A stretch of 20,305 nt of DNA from Pelargonium cotyledonis (GCA_036897625.1 JAYMTA010001373.1:1-20305); one strand, 5' to 3'. Positions 10,368-20,084 are shown, counted from the first letter of the stretch. The notes: generated by a model not told the origin, from the sequence alone. A program made the numbers and translations.

Positions 10368-10892
10368 TCAACCCATGCCCTCTGAATCTCCAGCCCCGAC
10401 AAAGTAGTCGCGACGGCATAAGGGACAGACACAATGAACACGTGTCATCCACTGCTCGACACACCCAATATGGTATATCTCGTGTCTGCAACACAAAGTG
10501 CGTATCACAAACTTGCCCTCCATGTAAGGCTCAAAGCACACGCTACAGACGCGTTGCTCATCATCCTCGATCTCCACCTCATGAAAAGTCGAGATCGGGA
10601 AAATCCGACGAAACACGTCTAAGGGTAATACTCTAGCTGGGGGCTGAGACACGGGCAACCAACCTAACTCTATATGAGGAGTGGTTGCCCGCGGCAACGT
10701 AGCCCGTGACGCTATATAAAAGTAAAAACCTATAATAAACAAAAACACAAAAATAATAGCTCATACAACATGTTCTGAAACGCTCATCGGTACCCTAGAT
10801 GCCTCTGGAGCAAGTACAGTTGTCCACTTCCCCAATGAATCAACCGATACTACGTGAAACAGGCTCATAGCCAGTATCACAACGAATGAGTC
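10368..10892 (-). pseudogene. Membrane RING-H2 E3 ligase-like gene with premature TGA
   Basis: RING-H2 proteins recruit E2 enzymes to ubiquitinate targets. Reading minus from 10892, directly after a splice-acceptor-like TTTTAG, one frame runs through a hydrophobic stretch (FVVILAMSLFHVV), ATGs at 10868 and 10787, then an in-frame TGA at 10763-10761. The same frame continues to 10368 with a second hydrophobic helix (AIIFVFLFIIGFYFYIA), a linker and a RING at about 10547-10416: CSVC, CCRH, H, C and CPLC ligands. All eight zinc ligands seem present, but the two histidines are three residues apart rather than two, and the C-to-CPLC gap is one longer than usual. Beyond the TGA no ATG precedes the second helix. 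CGA to TGA, a common methyl-CpG change, would explain the stop. Likely a pseudogene or non-functional allele; a sequence error or missed intron is possible. Confidence 0.6.
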
Positions 10893-10899
10893 CTAAAAT

Positions 10900-11126
10900 A
10901 TAATTTAATAATATAGTTATTAAAAACGATAATATAGTGTAAGTGATATTAGTGATTCAACAAGATGATAGATTTTCTAAATGTAATAGGGTTCAAAATT
11001 TGCGAAATGGTACTAGCCAAGTTGTTAAAACATGACTGTCATTCTCGCAGTTCACTCATATTTACTTTTTAAAATTCCTATATATGTTAATAATGTCTTT
11101 GGGCTTGTTTTTATAGACTATTTCTT
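10900..11126. other. AT-rich sequence upstream of the RING-H2 copy
   Basis: Would be an intron or the 5' flank of the broken RING-H2 gene. I could not identify a preceding exon on the minus strand. Confidence 0.4.
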
Positions 11127-11919
11127 ACCGAACAATCTATTATGAGTGGGTGTTTAGATCATCTTATTTTAAATAAGGGTTCAGGCCACAATTACAAAGC
11201 AAAGAACCAAACCAACCTAGGAAAGAGAAAAACCGACCTAAAAAAGGCAACGATACAAGCAAAAGCATAAAACGAAACTGACCTAACTAAGCAAACCTAC
11301 AAACTAAAACAAGGAAACAAGATCGAAGCCTATGTGCCAACCCAGAGGGAAACTTAGAAGACAAACAAGGGCCTTAGTGTAAACACCTCCTCCCCATTCG
11401 TCAACCTAAGCCTAAAGCCAAGGCGCTCGTGACCCAGTCCACCATGACGCCGACATCCTTTTGAGTCAGACCACTACTACACACCAGCTTTGGAACCTGA
11501 CTCTACCCCAAAACCGCAGACATCCTCCGTTGAATCAGATCACCTACTACACGCCAATCTCGAAACCTGATTCTATTCCAAGATCGCGGAATCTTTTTGA
11601 ACCAAACCGCTTGAAATTGGCTTGCCCGTGACCTATTCCAACTACGAGGGCTAACACAAACCGAAACACGAACGAAGTACACTCCTCACATGGCAACCGC
11701 ATACCTAGACTTGCAAACGCAAGCAACTCCATCGACTCACCATCTCGATGAGAAAGCCCGCTTGATCTCAAAAGAAACTGAATTTATCCAATAAGAGAAG
11801 ATTGAGTCACCGCTGATCCTTAACAAAGAACCGGTAGTGGCTCAATGAAAAATCGTTGGGAAAAACTAGAGGCGGCGGCAGCTAGAGGTTCTAGAGGGCA
11901 AAAAACATCACCGAACAAT
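11127..11919 (-). mobile_element. Non-autonomous LINE-like insertion flanked by 10-bp repeats
   Basis: The 10-mer ACCGAACAAT occurs at 11127-11136 and again at 11910-11919, like a target-site duplication around a 773-bp segment (11137-11909). The inside has composition unlike its flanks: A/C-rich on plus, T/G-rich on minus, with a GCCGCCGCC-rich stretch at the right edge, as in 5' regions of some plant L1 elements. No ORF for reverse transcriptase remains. Orientation is inferred from that composition, and no poly-A marks the left end, which weakens the LINE reading. Confidence 0.4.
11453..11589. repeat. Diverged tandem repeat, about 67 and 70 bp
   Basis: Units 11453-11519 and 11520-11589 share the same order of blocks: ACATCCT, a TCAGA or TCAGAT block, ACTACAC, AACCTGA and CCGCAG or CGCGG. 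A third, weaker unit may follow at 11590. It lies within the LINE-like segment. Confidence 0.5.
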
Positions 11920-11920
11920 T

Positions 11921-12180
11921 TTTATTTTTTTTTAAGGGTAACGCTTTCATTAATCAAATGTTGAATACATCAGGTAATCTAATATACTCAACGAAACCAG
12001 ACTTGGACATACAAACCAAAGCAAACCCTAGCCGTACATCGCTGATTTCCAAACCTGTAAAGACACCAAAGCAAACCCTAACCGTATATCGTTGATATCA
12101 TGATGGAATGATGTCATCATTGTGGGGTGTTCACGATGCCACCATTCTAGAGCCCTTGAGGCATCAGGGTGTTGAAAATC
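11921..12180 (-). mobile_element. 3' end of a truncated LINE (L1-type), minus orientation
   Basis: On the minus strand the sequence reads TTTGATTAATGAAAGCG, then TTACCCTT and a run of A (plus-strand T tract at about 11921-11933). A TGATTAATGAAAG-type end followed by poly-A is characteristic of plant L1 3' termini. The right boundary near 12180 is a guess. The element would be 5'-truncated, with no coding remnant. Confidence 0.45.
12016..12098. repeat. 33-bp direct repeat, 50-bp period, with AAACCCTA
   Basis: Copies at 12016-12048 and 12066-12098 share CCAAAGCAAACCCTA and differ at a few C/T or A/G positions. Each copy contains AAACCCTA, a telobox sequence. They lie within the LINE-like tail. 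Confidence 0.6.
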
Positions 12181-12199
12181 ATCGGAACACCGAGTTTGA

Positions 12200-12690
12200 G
12201 AGGTTGCCTCGAGACGTACCAGGGCAAACTTTCACTTGTATTTACATATAAGACATAATACTAAGATTTGGAAGGTCACTATTTGAGGCTTACTCGATAA
12301 AATCATACCGTGTAACCTCTTAAAAGATAATTTTACCCACTTATTTGTGTTAGCAACTCAAATCTCACTCAAAATTTGATGGTTAAGACATGACCTATTC
12401 TATTTGCAAGAATTGCTATGTGTCAGTAAAATTTCACTTGCGCCATTTTCTGTTCCGAAGTTAGAGAAACCGATAGGACCAAATTAAAGAAAAATATGGG
12501 AAGTCGTTGTCCGAAGCTGGGACATGTGAGGGTCAGCCTCATCATCTCTTCCACGTCACCATGGAAAAGGACAGAAAGTGCCACGCCCGATGGCTCTATT
12601 CTATAATATAATCCGGATAAGGATTGGCAATACTCTATTTGTCAAACATCCATTATTAAGAACACACCTCCATCGCCAACCATGAACCTT
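12200..12690. other. Intergenic sequence upstream of the KING1-like gene
   Basis: No gene recognised. Probably distal promoter; ACGT-core motifs such as CCACGTCACC near 12550 are present. Confidence 0.4.
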
Positions 12691-12706
12691 CAGCATCTCA
12701 GCCCTC

Positions 12707-12712
12707 CACGTG
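12707..12712 (+). promoter_or_regulatory. G-box/ABRE (CCACGTGTCC) upstream of KING1-like gene
   Basis: CACGTG within the ABRE-like context ACGTGTC, about 275 bp before the start codon. Such elements mediate ABA and stress responses through bZIP factors. The role here is inferred from motif and position. Confidence 0.45.
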
Positions 12713-12912
12713 TCCCCATAATACCAGATCACCAAAACCATTTGCTCACGTACGGCTTGGAAAGGTACGTGGTATTAGCATTATAGTATGGTAGTGAATC
12801 CTGGATTATTTGCTGTTCTTTAAGTCCTGTGATTGTAGTGCCTTGTCTGGTCAGCTTGTTTGGATATCAATGAGAGTGATAAACAAAATAATAATACTGT
12901 AATAATCAAGCA

Positions 12913-12936
12913 AAGAAGAAGAAGAAGAAGAAGAAG
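12913..12936 (+). repeat. AAG microsatellite in the KING1-like 5' leader
   Basis: Eight AAG units, followed by GA-rich tracts reaching the ATG at 12987. GA and GAA tracts are common in plant 5' UTRs and mutate in length. Confidence 0.85.
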
Positions 12937-12986
12937 AGAGTGGTATTTTATAGTGTGCAATTGGAGAGAGAGAGTGAGAGAGAGAG

Positions 12987-15900
12987 ATGGTTGGAGAGAT
13001 GAGATTGCAAGAGGAGAGAGCAAGATGTGAAGCAGAGGACAGTCCGAGGAGTCCGGAGGCAAAGCTGGGGATGCAGGTTGGGGATCTATGGGACACACAA
13101 GAGTCACAGCTCAGTCCCACTGAAAAGCTCAATGCTTGTTTTGAGAGCATCCCTGTCTCTGCCTTCCCTCCTGCTCCCTCTCAAGGTTTTGCCTTTTTCT
13201 TATGATCTTTCATGGAAATGTTTCGTCTTTCGAATTTTATTGTAAATTATTGAATTGGGTAGCTGTTGTGATTGTAAATTAGCCTGCTTTGTTAGCAAAC
13301 AGCAGAGGTTATAGATCATAAATTGTTTGCTGAAAGTGGGTTTTAGATGTTTTCCTTCAATTTTCGATTATACACTTTTTGTTGATGAGAATTATTAGTC
13401 AAGTAGAATTGAATTTCCCTGGATATAGGTGTTGAAATTTGTGTTATATATTGTTGTTCTGGTTGCAAAAATCAACCGAGTGGGTGAATTAGGTTATCTG
13501 TGGATCATTTTGTGGTAGTTTTCTATTTAAGTTTTGATGGACTGATCTGGACTGGTAGTTAGCTCATATTATATGACTGAAGTGATCTGTGTGCTGCACG
13601 TCTGTTTTTGCTACTAGGCCTAAGTAGTTGCTCATTCTTGTATCCAGTAATTGAGATAAGATCGGACACCAGTTTAGCTGAAGCTGTGCGGATTCTAGCT
13701 GAACATAAGATTCTGAGTGCACCTGTTGTAAACGTTGACGCAGACGAGGATGCAAGTTGGATTGACAGATATATTGGAATTGTTGAAATTGCAGGAATTG
13801 CTGTGTGGATTTTGCATCAGGTTAGCATACCAACCAAGCTTTTTCTAATGAATTGCATTTGTTATTCTTTATTTAATGAAAAGAACTTCTTTCGTTGAAT
13901 TCAGTCTCTGGTTTCTTGCTAATTGAGAGTAGTACAAGACCTCTACATATGAGACTGCATGTTCTCTTTGATTCGGTCATAGATCAGTTAAAATAGTGGG
14001 ACGTATATTGTTGTGTACTTAAACCCCATTCGGCTATTACTTTTCCATCTTCTGTTGGGAGGATTTTGTTGGCTGACTTGTCAGCATTGTAATCTATTTC
14101 ATTATGTGGCCAAGTTCAAGAAGTAAGGATTATAAGTATAAAAGGGACCCTATTCTGTTTTAGTTCCAAATTGGGCTCGTAAGTTCCATATGTTTTGTTC
14201 ATCTATTCCAAAATTTCTTCTGTTCAATGTGATTTTATTCATTGATGATCCTGTGGGTATCCATGAGGAACTGTTCATAAAGTGGATTCGGGTAAAAGGG
14301 AACACTTATCCATTTTGTTTAATGAAAATACAGTTCTCTTGATTCAGGCGACATTCTAAAGGGTCTGCTTTGTAGATTTGGGAACAAGGAAGTGTTTTTA
14401 TTTTTATTTTGTTAAAATTTGCAATGGAGAATACCCACTAATGGTAATTAGCTAGCTTTTACCTTTGTTGTCTTCCTTGCCGTGAAACTAAAACCGTGAC
14501 GTTCATTGCTCTTGGCAGTCAGAACCTCCATCTCCTAGAAAAACTGCATCTCCAAGAACAGCTTATGCTGTAGCAACTAATGGTGTGACTTCTGTTACTG
14601 CCGGACTCGACTTAGGCCCCGATTCTGGTGCAGTAACTTCTGGAAACTTTTTCGAGACTCTGACTTCTTCTGACTTGTATAAGAAAACCGAGGTAATATG
14701 TCACAGTCCTATAGCAATACTAATATCCACGTCATCTCTCTTTAACTTTACATATTTGCTAAACTGGTCTTGTTATGCTTAATCGTTTTGAACAGGTTCG
14801 AGACATCTCAGGGTCATTCCGCTGGGCCCCATTTCTTGCTTTGCAGCAGTCTAATTCCTTTTTGACCATGCTGTTGCTGCTTTCGAAGTACAAAATGAAG
14901 AGTATTCCTGTGCTTGATTCCACTGATGGAAAGATAGAAAATATCATCACCCAGGCTGCTGTTATTCACATGTTAAGTGAATGCTCTGGGCTGCAATGGT
15001 TCGAAAGCTGGGGAACCAAGACACTAACTGAACTCGGTCTTCCAGTGATGTCACCTAAAGCTATTGTCAAGGTGCGTGATAGTTAATGTTTATGGTAATC
15101 TAGTTGGATAAGTCAACATTGTGCTAGAATTGAATCAAATAGCACCAAGTATGGAAGTAAATAAAAGGTTAAAGACCCAAATTGTTTTTGAACTTTTGTG
15201 TTCAGACTTTAGACCCATTTATCATGAAAATGCTCATTTTACCGGTTCCCATTTCATGACACACGTACACATTCTTAAGTGGTAGAGATGAGAGCATTAT
15301 TTAACTGGATAACCAGAGTACAACTGAGGCAAATATACATGTGCATGGATTTAATTGCTAGGCAGGGTTAGAACATATGACATTTAAATCCCACCATTCT
15401 CCTTCACCTTGTATGAGACAAGACCTAGGAAATTTGTACTTAAAATATTCATTAGCCAAGTTGTAACTTCTTTAATTGCATTTTGTGTTTTGAAAAAGAA
15501 CATAAGCATATTTTTTAGGCCAAAAGCAAGAGATATGGCCAAATCTATCCACTAAATGAGCTAGTTTATCGTATTTGTTGAGCATAGCCTGTTTTCAAAT
15601 CCTTGCTTACATTCCCAAACATGACTACCATTTTATGGCCTCACTGAATGGCTAATGATTAGTAGCTGAATTATTGATCTATATGTGTCTTTTTGAACTA
15701 TAGTCTACAATCCATATGCATATTGATTTGCTAGCTTTCAAGTGTCCTCTCTCTAAGACAATGGAAGAAATATGGATGTCTGGTGGGGTTTCACACGCAA
15801 TATATGCTTTTAAGTTACTATACGTATCTCCACCCAATAACCAGGCGAATTAACGCCCGCTGTTAATGGATCCAATCCAATAGAGGCTTCGCCTTTTTTT

Positions 15901-16757
15901 TTTGTAGGTGCAAGAGGATGAACCAGTGCTTCAGGCATTTAAGCTTATGAGAAAATTGAGGATTGGAGGGATACCTGTTGTTGAGAGTGGCAATAACAAG
16001 GCAGTTGGTAATATAAGCTTGAGAGATGTCCAGTTCCTTCTCACTGTTCCAGAGATCTTTCGTGAATACAGGTTTGTATAATCATGCTGCATAGTGCAAT
16101 TATATATATATGGCTTAGGCTAAGCCACCAATGAAATTATGACGCCTCATTTACCTAAGCCACCAATGAAATTATGACACCTCATTTAAAATGTTTGGAT
16201 CCAGCGGGTCGCTCCGCTCCCACAATTTCACTTGGGTGGGTAACTGGGTATTTTAATGAGGTGACAATCACTCATTTGTTTGGCTTAGCCTAAGCCAAAT
16301 AATTCTTGGCTCATATTCCATTTACTCTATATATATATATTGTTCTCGTTTGCTTATTATTGAACCTCTGTAGAGCGTACTTGAAATCAGAAACTAACTC
16401 TGAGTCCTACCATAGAATAATTGACTTATCTCGTGATCTAATTTTCTTCGGCATAACAGATCTATCACAGCGAAGAGCTTCCTAACAGCAGTAAGAAACT
16501 ACTTGGAGAAGCATCAAGAGGTATCACCACTGTTGAGTGGCATGATCACGTGTACGAAAAGTCACACAATGAAAGAAATGATTCAGATGCTTGATTCTAA
16601 GAAGATCCATCGAGTGTATGTTGTGGATGATGATGGGAATCTGGAAGGTGTAATTACGCTAAGAGACATCATTTCGAAGCTAGTACACGAGCCTCATGGC
16701 TACTTCGGTGATTTCTTCGATGGTGTGTTGCCACTTCCTATGGATAGCCGAGTTTAA
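12987..16757 (+). CDS. KING1: SnRK1 regulatory subunit gamma-1-like CBS protein, 6 exons
   Basis: KING1-type proteins are plant gamma-like partners of SnRK1, the SNF1/AMPK-related kinase that signals low energy. Exons: 12987-13185, 13648-13820, 14519-14692, 14796-15071, 15908-16071, 16460-16757, all with GT-AG introns and a continuous frame. They give 427 aa, near the usual size. The N-terminal block SPEAKLGMQVGDLWD and LSPTEKLNACFESIPVSAFP matches the family. Four CBS-type repeats follow at about 60-124, 190-255, 275-325 and 352-418; the clearest are KYKMKSIPVLD, RIGGIPVVE with NISLRDVQFLL, and KIHRVYVVDDDGNLEGVITL. A Ser/Pro linker (PPSPRKTASPRT) lies between the first two. The C-terminus GYFGDFFDGVLPLP is typical. 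The start is the first ATG, directly after a GA tract. The PV42 and CBSX families were considered but lack these end motifs. Confidence 0.95.
13821..14518 (+). other. KING1-like intron 2 (698 bp)
   Basis: AT-rich intron with clear GTTAGC donor and GGCAG acceptor. No embedded gene seen. Confidence 0.6.
15072..15907 (+). other. KING1-like intron 4 (836 bp) with a possible SINE-like patch
   Basis: Intron from GTGCGT to a T-rich acceptor ending GTAG. Near 15360-15410 a phrase resembling a degenerate antisense tRNA B-box (GCAGGGTTAGAACATATGAC) occurs, as in old tRNA-derived SINEs. Nothing else is recognised. Confidence 0.4.
16111..16297. mobile_element. MITE-like element with 17-bp perfect TIRs in KING1 intron 5
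   Basis: TGGCTTAGGCTAAGCCA at 16111-16127 is the exact reverse complement of 16281-16297. Inverted similarity continues inward for about 20 bp, with gaps, ending in CCTCATT. Each arm is itself nearly palindromic. The 187-bp element has no ORF and lies inside intron 5 (16072-16459). A clean target-site duplication is not visible; the left flank is a TA run. This is typical of non-autonomous DNA transposons. Confidence 0.7.
16120..16188 (+). repeat. 34-bp near-perfect direct repeat within the MITE
   Basis: Copies 16120-16153 and 16155-16188 differ at one base (GACGCC versus GACACC). The repeat begins inside the left terminal inverted repeat, so that part of the arm has been tandemly duplicated. 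Confidence 0.8.
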
Positions 16758-16973
16758 GATTTATTAAACAGTAACATATCCTGCTGATCTACTAATACTT
16801 GATTCCCCCACTGTTGTTGTGCTAAGCCGGAGACCTGTTAGTATGAAGATTGTAACATAAGCAAGCACATTGTAACTAGTGTCTTCCAGTTCTACATAGA
16901 TTTTCCAAAAGTTTTGTTGTATGCCAGAAACACTGTTGTGAGCTTTTGTGTTTTCTCTTATTGTTCCTGAGTT

Positions 16974-16979
16974 AATAAA
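16974..16979 (+). terminator. Polyadenylation signal of the KING1-like gene
   Basis: AATAAA about 217 bp past the TAA stop, preceded by T/G-rich sequence as in plant far-upstream elements. The true cleavage site cannot be read from sequence. Confidence 0.5.
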
Positions 16980-16984
16980 GTGTC

Positions 16985-18030
16985 CCCTTTAATGCCCAGT
17001 AACATCCAATGCATAGAGCCTTGGCAGCCTAACCAAATTGCCCAGCCAAAGAGATTCATGGCAAATATTGTTCTATTTTTACAAGCAAGCAATACCAATA
17101 CTTGAAAGGAGGCTCGAACACGAGACCTCGAGGGGCGAGGGGAAACACTTTTCTAAATCTCAATATTACTTGCATACGTGACCCAAAATTTAGCTTTCAT
17201 AACTGGAAGTCTGGAACTACCTTTTATTGACCCAACAAGAACCTCACAGATCAGGTGAATCTCCAAACCATTATCTCCCATTGGTTTACTGCCCATTTAA
17301 CAGCAATCTAGAAGCATTTTTTTTTGTCCTCATCATATCACATCCAAAAAGTATGATTCAAAACAAATACAGATATTGTGCTCAATCTGTTAGACACAAA
17401 CACAAATGTTAGTCCACAAATGCATATACGAGAACGGTCCCAATCAACTAATACACTACACATTAATGAACTCAATCATTTTTTTGCTTCTTCTATAGGT
17501 GCATTACCAAGCACAATAAACAAAAAACTCCCATTTCACCAAGCTGGCATTGTCATGGGTCTCGCTATTTTAAGGAAAACAACTTTCATGAGAGGATAGA
17601 GGGTCTCGCTACTTTAACTAGTAAAGGAGGGTCTCGCTACTATTGGGAATTTCATGAGAATACATTTATCACTTTCTGGGTTCATTACTCTAGTTGAGGC
17701 AGTAATATAAAAACAATGCAAATAAACTTTTGTGGAATCAGTTCATTAATAAGCATGAAAAGGTATAGCCATGATACTACTAAAAATGCTCATAGTGATT
17801 TATGATGATAAAATACACGAACCATGACACAATCCACTCACACACAATTATAGTCTACAGAACATTTACAAAAGACTACTACGATACAGAGAGGGACAAC
17901 AGAAAACTTCCACAACCTGTGTTTATGACAAATACATAAATAAAAAAAACACATGAGATCAACAAACTATATTAAGAAAGGTGAACTATGTTTCAACAGA
18001 TCCACAATGTTGGGAGCATACCAGTAGGGT
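16985..18030. other. Space between KING1-like and EXO70 genes (convergent 3' ends)
   Basis: No gene supported. It holds a SINE-like phrase near 17107-17135 (GGAGGCTCGAACACGAGACC, like an antisense tRNA B-box) and three copies of GGGTCTCGCTA at 17557, 17601 and 17629. The right end should contain the EXO70 3' UTR. Confidence 0.45.
17557..17639 (+). repeat. Three copies of an 11-bp motif GGGTCTCGCTA
   Basis: Exact copies at 17557-17567, 17601-17611 and 17629-17639. A TTTCATGAGA phrase follows the first copy and, more loosely, the third, so the unit may be a larger decayed repeat. The region may be EXO70 3' flank. Confidence 0.55.
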
Positions 18031-18038
18031 CTGGTATC

Positions 18039-19877
18039 CTAGGTATTCTTTCTTCTCATGTAATGCAGATCACGAGCAGATCCTTCAAAAAAATCCAATA
18101 AATAGTTCTCTAAATCATCAGCTGAATACTTTATGTATTTTCCGGTATTCCTTCCACTCTCTAACTGATGTGCAAATCTCCCAAAGAATGAGCGATAAGC
18201 AGGAATAACTTTTTCTGATACGGATATCCTTAGCTCTTCCCTTAATTGAGGATCTGGGACCTTCCAACCCGTTTGAACCCTATAGAGTTCTTCAAAGCAT
18301 GCATTGAAGTTCTTGAATCTTTCCTTCAATGCCACCTTGGAGGCATTATTTGAGCTCCCACCAATACCCTCGTCTTTCAAACAAGATAGGACCTTGCTCC
18401 AGGATGCTCTGAGGTAACTTGTGGCATATTGGCGTACCAAGCCACGGCGCTTGCGAACCCAGAGATCTCCCAAAAGCGTACCAAGCTCTGAATCTTTCAC
18501 CTTTTGCACAATGTAAAGAATGTTGTTCATCAGAAATATATACTGCATACCACCATCTTCATAGAGTCTTGATTTCTCTTCCAGATTTGACTCCAAACAC
18601 GATAGCAACAAAAACAAGTGACGAGCTATTGGAGACATCTCTTCCAATATCAACTTACTGCCACTATCACTTGGCAGATCGTTTAGTTCATCTATGTCGC
18701 CACTCAAAAGAGAGTTCAGAGTATGACTGTAGTCCACAAGCAACTTCAAATAGTTCATCACATATCGCGTCAGTGGATGAATCTCACCTCCTGTCATTGG
18801 TTTCCTAGAAGCCTCACTCTTAACAGCATTCTCAAACTCTGCAAATGTTCCTGATGCCGCTTCACCCAAACCATCCAGTACTCCCTGTGCCTCACTGATT
18901 ACAAAGTCGTCTGCAATCATGTCTTCCAAATCAGGGAAAACATGGGCCAATGCATCATACATATCCAATAACCGAAACAACTTCTCGGAGGATCTTTTCA
19001 CAACGGTAACAGCCTCCCCAAAATTCAACAACTGCACGATACCTCCTTTTGTTGTCTCATTAAAGCAAATCTCTCTTGCAGAGTCCGACCCACTAAAAAT
19101 CTGATCACATAGTCTCTTCTCACCAGTCAAAAGAACCCCCACAGTAATCTTAATTGCCTGTATCCATTTCTTCATCTTCTCATCCAAAGGTTTCCAGTCA
19201 ATCTTCTGAACTTCTTCTATACTCAACTTATCGACTCCAAGAATCGCCAAACACTCATCCAAAGCATCCCGCCGAACACTGCTATACACCTGGCAACACT
19301 CTTTCTCGTACCCAGATTGAATCATTCTGTCAGCAATTTCCTTCAACTCCATAACAGCATCAGGATGGATCAAATCAACACACACATTATCACCCAAACT
19401 AGCTCCCCTCTCGTGGTAATGCAAGCTTCCATTATCACCATCAGCAAAACTATTCAAATTCTCATAAATCTCCCCATCATTCAATCCAAAGGAAATTGAA
19501 TCTCTCCGGATTGACCCGTAGAGACTCTCGGCATCGAGAGGCACAGTGTTCCGGATCAAAATGTGCCGGAACTCGTCCTCCAGCCGAGACATGGCTAGCT
19601 GGATCGCGCTCTCAGCACGGTCCATAACCTCGGAATTTCCCCGGATGCTGACATCATCAATAACCAGCAAAATATCATCCACAGCAGCCAAGTACTCATT
19701 GGCTTCGTCAAGAGATTCAAGAGAAAGCCTGGAAGCTTCCGTTCTCGACTCCCACTCCAAAATGACCTTCTCAGCCTCATCGAACCTGCTCTCCGTCTTG
19801 CTCGAGGACTCATCGCCGTCGATCAAAGTGCTAATGTTGGAGAGGCGATTGTCAAAGCTAGACAAAATCAGCAGCAT
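18039..19877 (-). CDS. EXO70F1: EXO70 exocyst complex subunit, EXO70F-like, intronless
   Basis: EXO70 tethers secretory vesicles to the plasma membrane as part of the exocyst and binds phosphoinositides through its C-terminal part. From the first in-frame ATG (19877) the frame gives 612 aa with no intron, as in most plant EXO70 genes outside the A clade. Family features include [19 protein letters not shown] (about 115-135), [52 protein letters not shown] in the core and [17 protein letters not shown] near the C-terminus. The wording of the core is closest from memory to EXO70F; subgroup is less certain than family. Homologs normally have about 25-30 more residues before this ATG. An ATG at 19980 in good context lies in another frame, so the 5' end appears frameshifted. 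The conserved block [10 protein letters not shown] is readable only upstream of the in-frame ATG, which suggests the true start was lost by an indel or sequence error. Confidence 0.9.
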   Translation of the reverse strand: MLLILSSFDNRLSNISTLIDGDESSSKTESRFDEAEKVILEWESRTEASRLSLESLDEANEYLAAVDDILLVIDDVSIRGNSEVMDRAESAIQLAMSRLEDEFRHILIRNTVPLDAESLYGSIRRDSISFGLNDGEIYENLNSFADGDNGSLHYHERGASLGDNVCVDLIHPDAVMELKEIADRMIQSGYEKECCQVYSSVRRDALDECLAILGVDKLSIEEVQKIDWKPLDEKMKKWIQAIKITVGVLLTGEKRLCDQIFSGSDSAREICFNETTKGGIVQLLNFGEAVTVVKRSSEKLFRLLDMYDALAHVFPDLEDMIADDFVISEAQGVLDGLGEAASGTFAEFENAVKSEASRKPMTGGEIHPLTRYVMNYLKLLVDYSHTLNSLLSGDIDELNDLPSDSGSKLILEEMSPIARHLFLLLSCLESNLEEKSRLYEDGGMQYIFLMNNILYIVQKVKDSELGTLLGDLWVRKRRGLVRQYATSYLRASWSKVLSCLKDEGIGGSSNNASKVALKERFKNFNACFEELYRVQTGWKVPDPQLREELRISVSEKVIPAYRSFFGRFAHQLESGRNTGKYIKYSADDLENYLLDFFEGSARDLHYMRRKNT

Positions 19878-19881
19878 GTCG

Positions 19882-19980
19882 TCACGGACCTCCTTGGGGG
19901 TGTTGTGTGCCGTTCGCCGCCCCGGTGGCCTTGCCCCGGTCCTCGCTCCCGCCGCCACCAATACTAGTGGTTCTGGCCAT
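19882..19980 (-). other. 32-codon frame from the upstream ATG, out of frame with EXO70
   Basis: ATG at 19980-19978, with G at -3 and +4, opens a 32-codon frame beginning [16 protein letters not shown] and ending at TGA 19884-19882. That stop lies 4 nt before the first in-frame EXO70 ATG. It is either the original EXO70 N-terminus cut off by a one-frame shift, or a short upstream ORF. The Gly-rich, EDR-containing start resembles EXO70 N-termini as I remember them, favouring the first reading. Confidence 0.6.
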
Positions 19981-20076
19981 TTCCGGATTCTGGGTATAGC
20001 TCTTCTGGGATTCTATCTTGAAAATTTGGAAACTTGTATTTAATAACGGAACTCAACGGCAACAGTAATCACTCTC

Positions 20077-20084
20077 TAGGGTTT
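20077..20084 (-). promoter_or_regulatory. Telobox in the EXO70 5' flank
   Basis: AAACCCTA on the minus strand (TAGGGTTT on plus), about 100 bp before the upstream ATG of EXO70. It could sit in the promoter or 5' UTR. The role is inferred from motif and position. Confidence 0.4.

Noticed and set aside
10434-10636. Two plus-strand frames opposite the RING-H2 domain
   Set aside because: The minus strand encodes the zinc ligands; these are shadows.
10727-10790. A 64-nt intron (gtaccg to ttatag) that would remove the RING-H2 TGA
   Set aside because: Splicing there breaks the reading frame and gives an early stop, and the length is below the usual plant minimum.
18039-19961. 640-aa version of the EXO70 frame starting at 19961
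   Set aside because: That start is a TTG, not ATG; the first 28 residues have no start codon in frame.
19546-20043. 165-aa plus-strand frame opposite EXO70
   Set aside because: Antisense shadow of a conserved coding region, with Ser-rich low-complexity composition.
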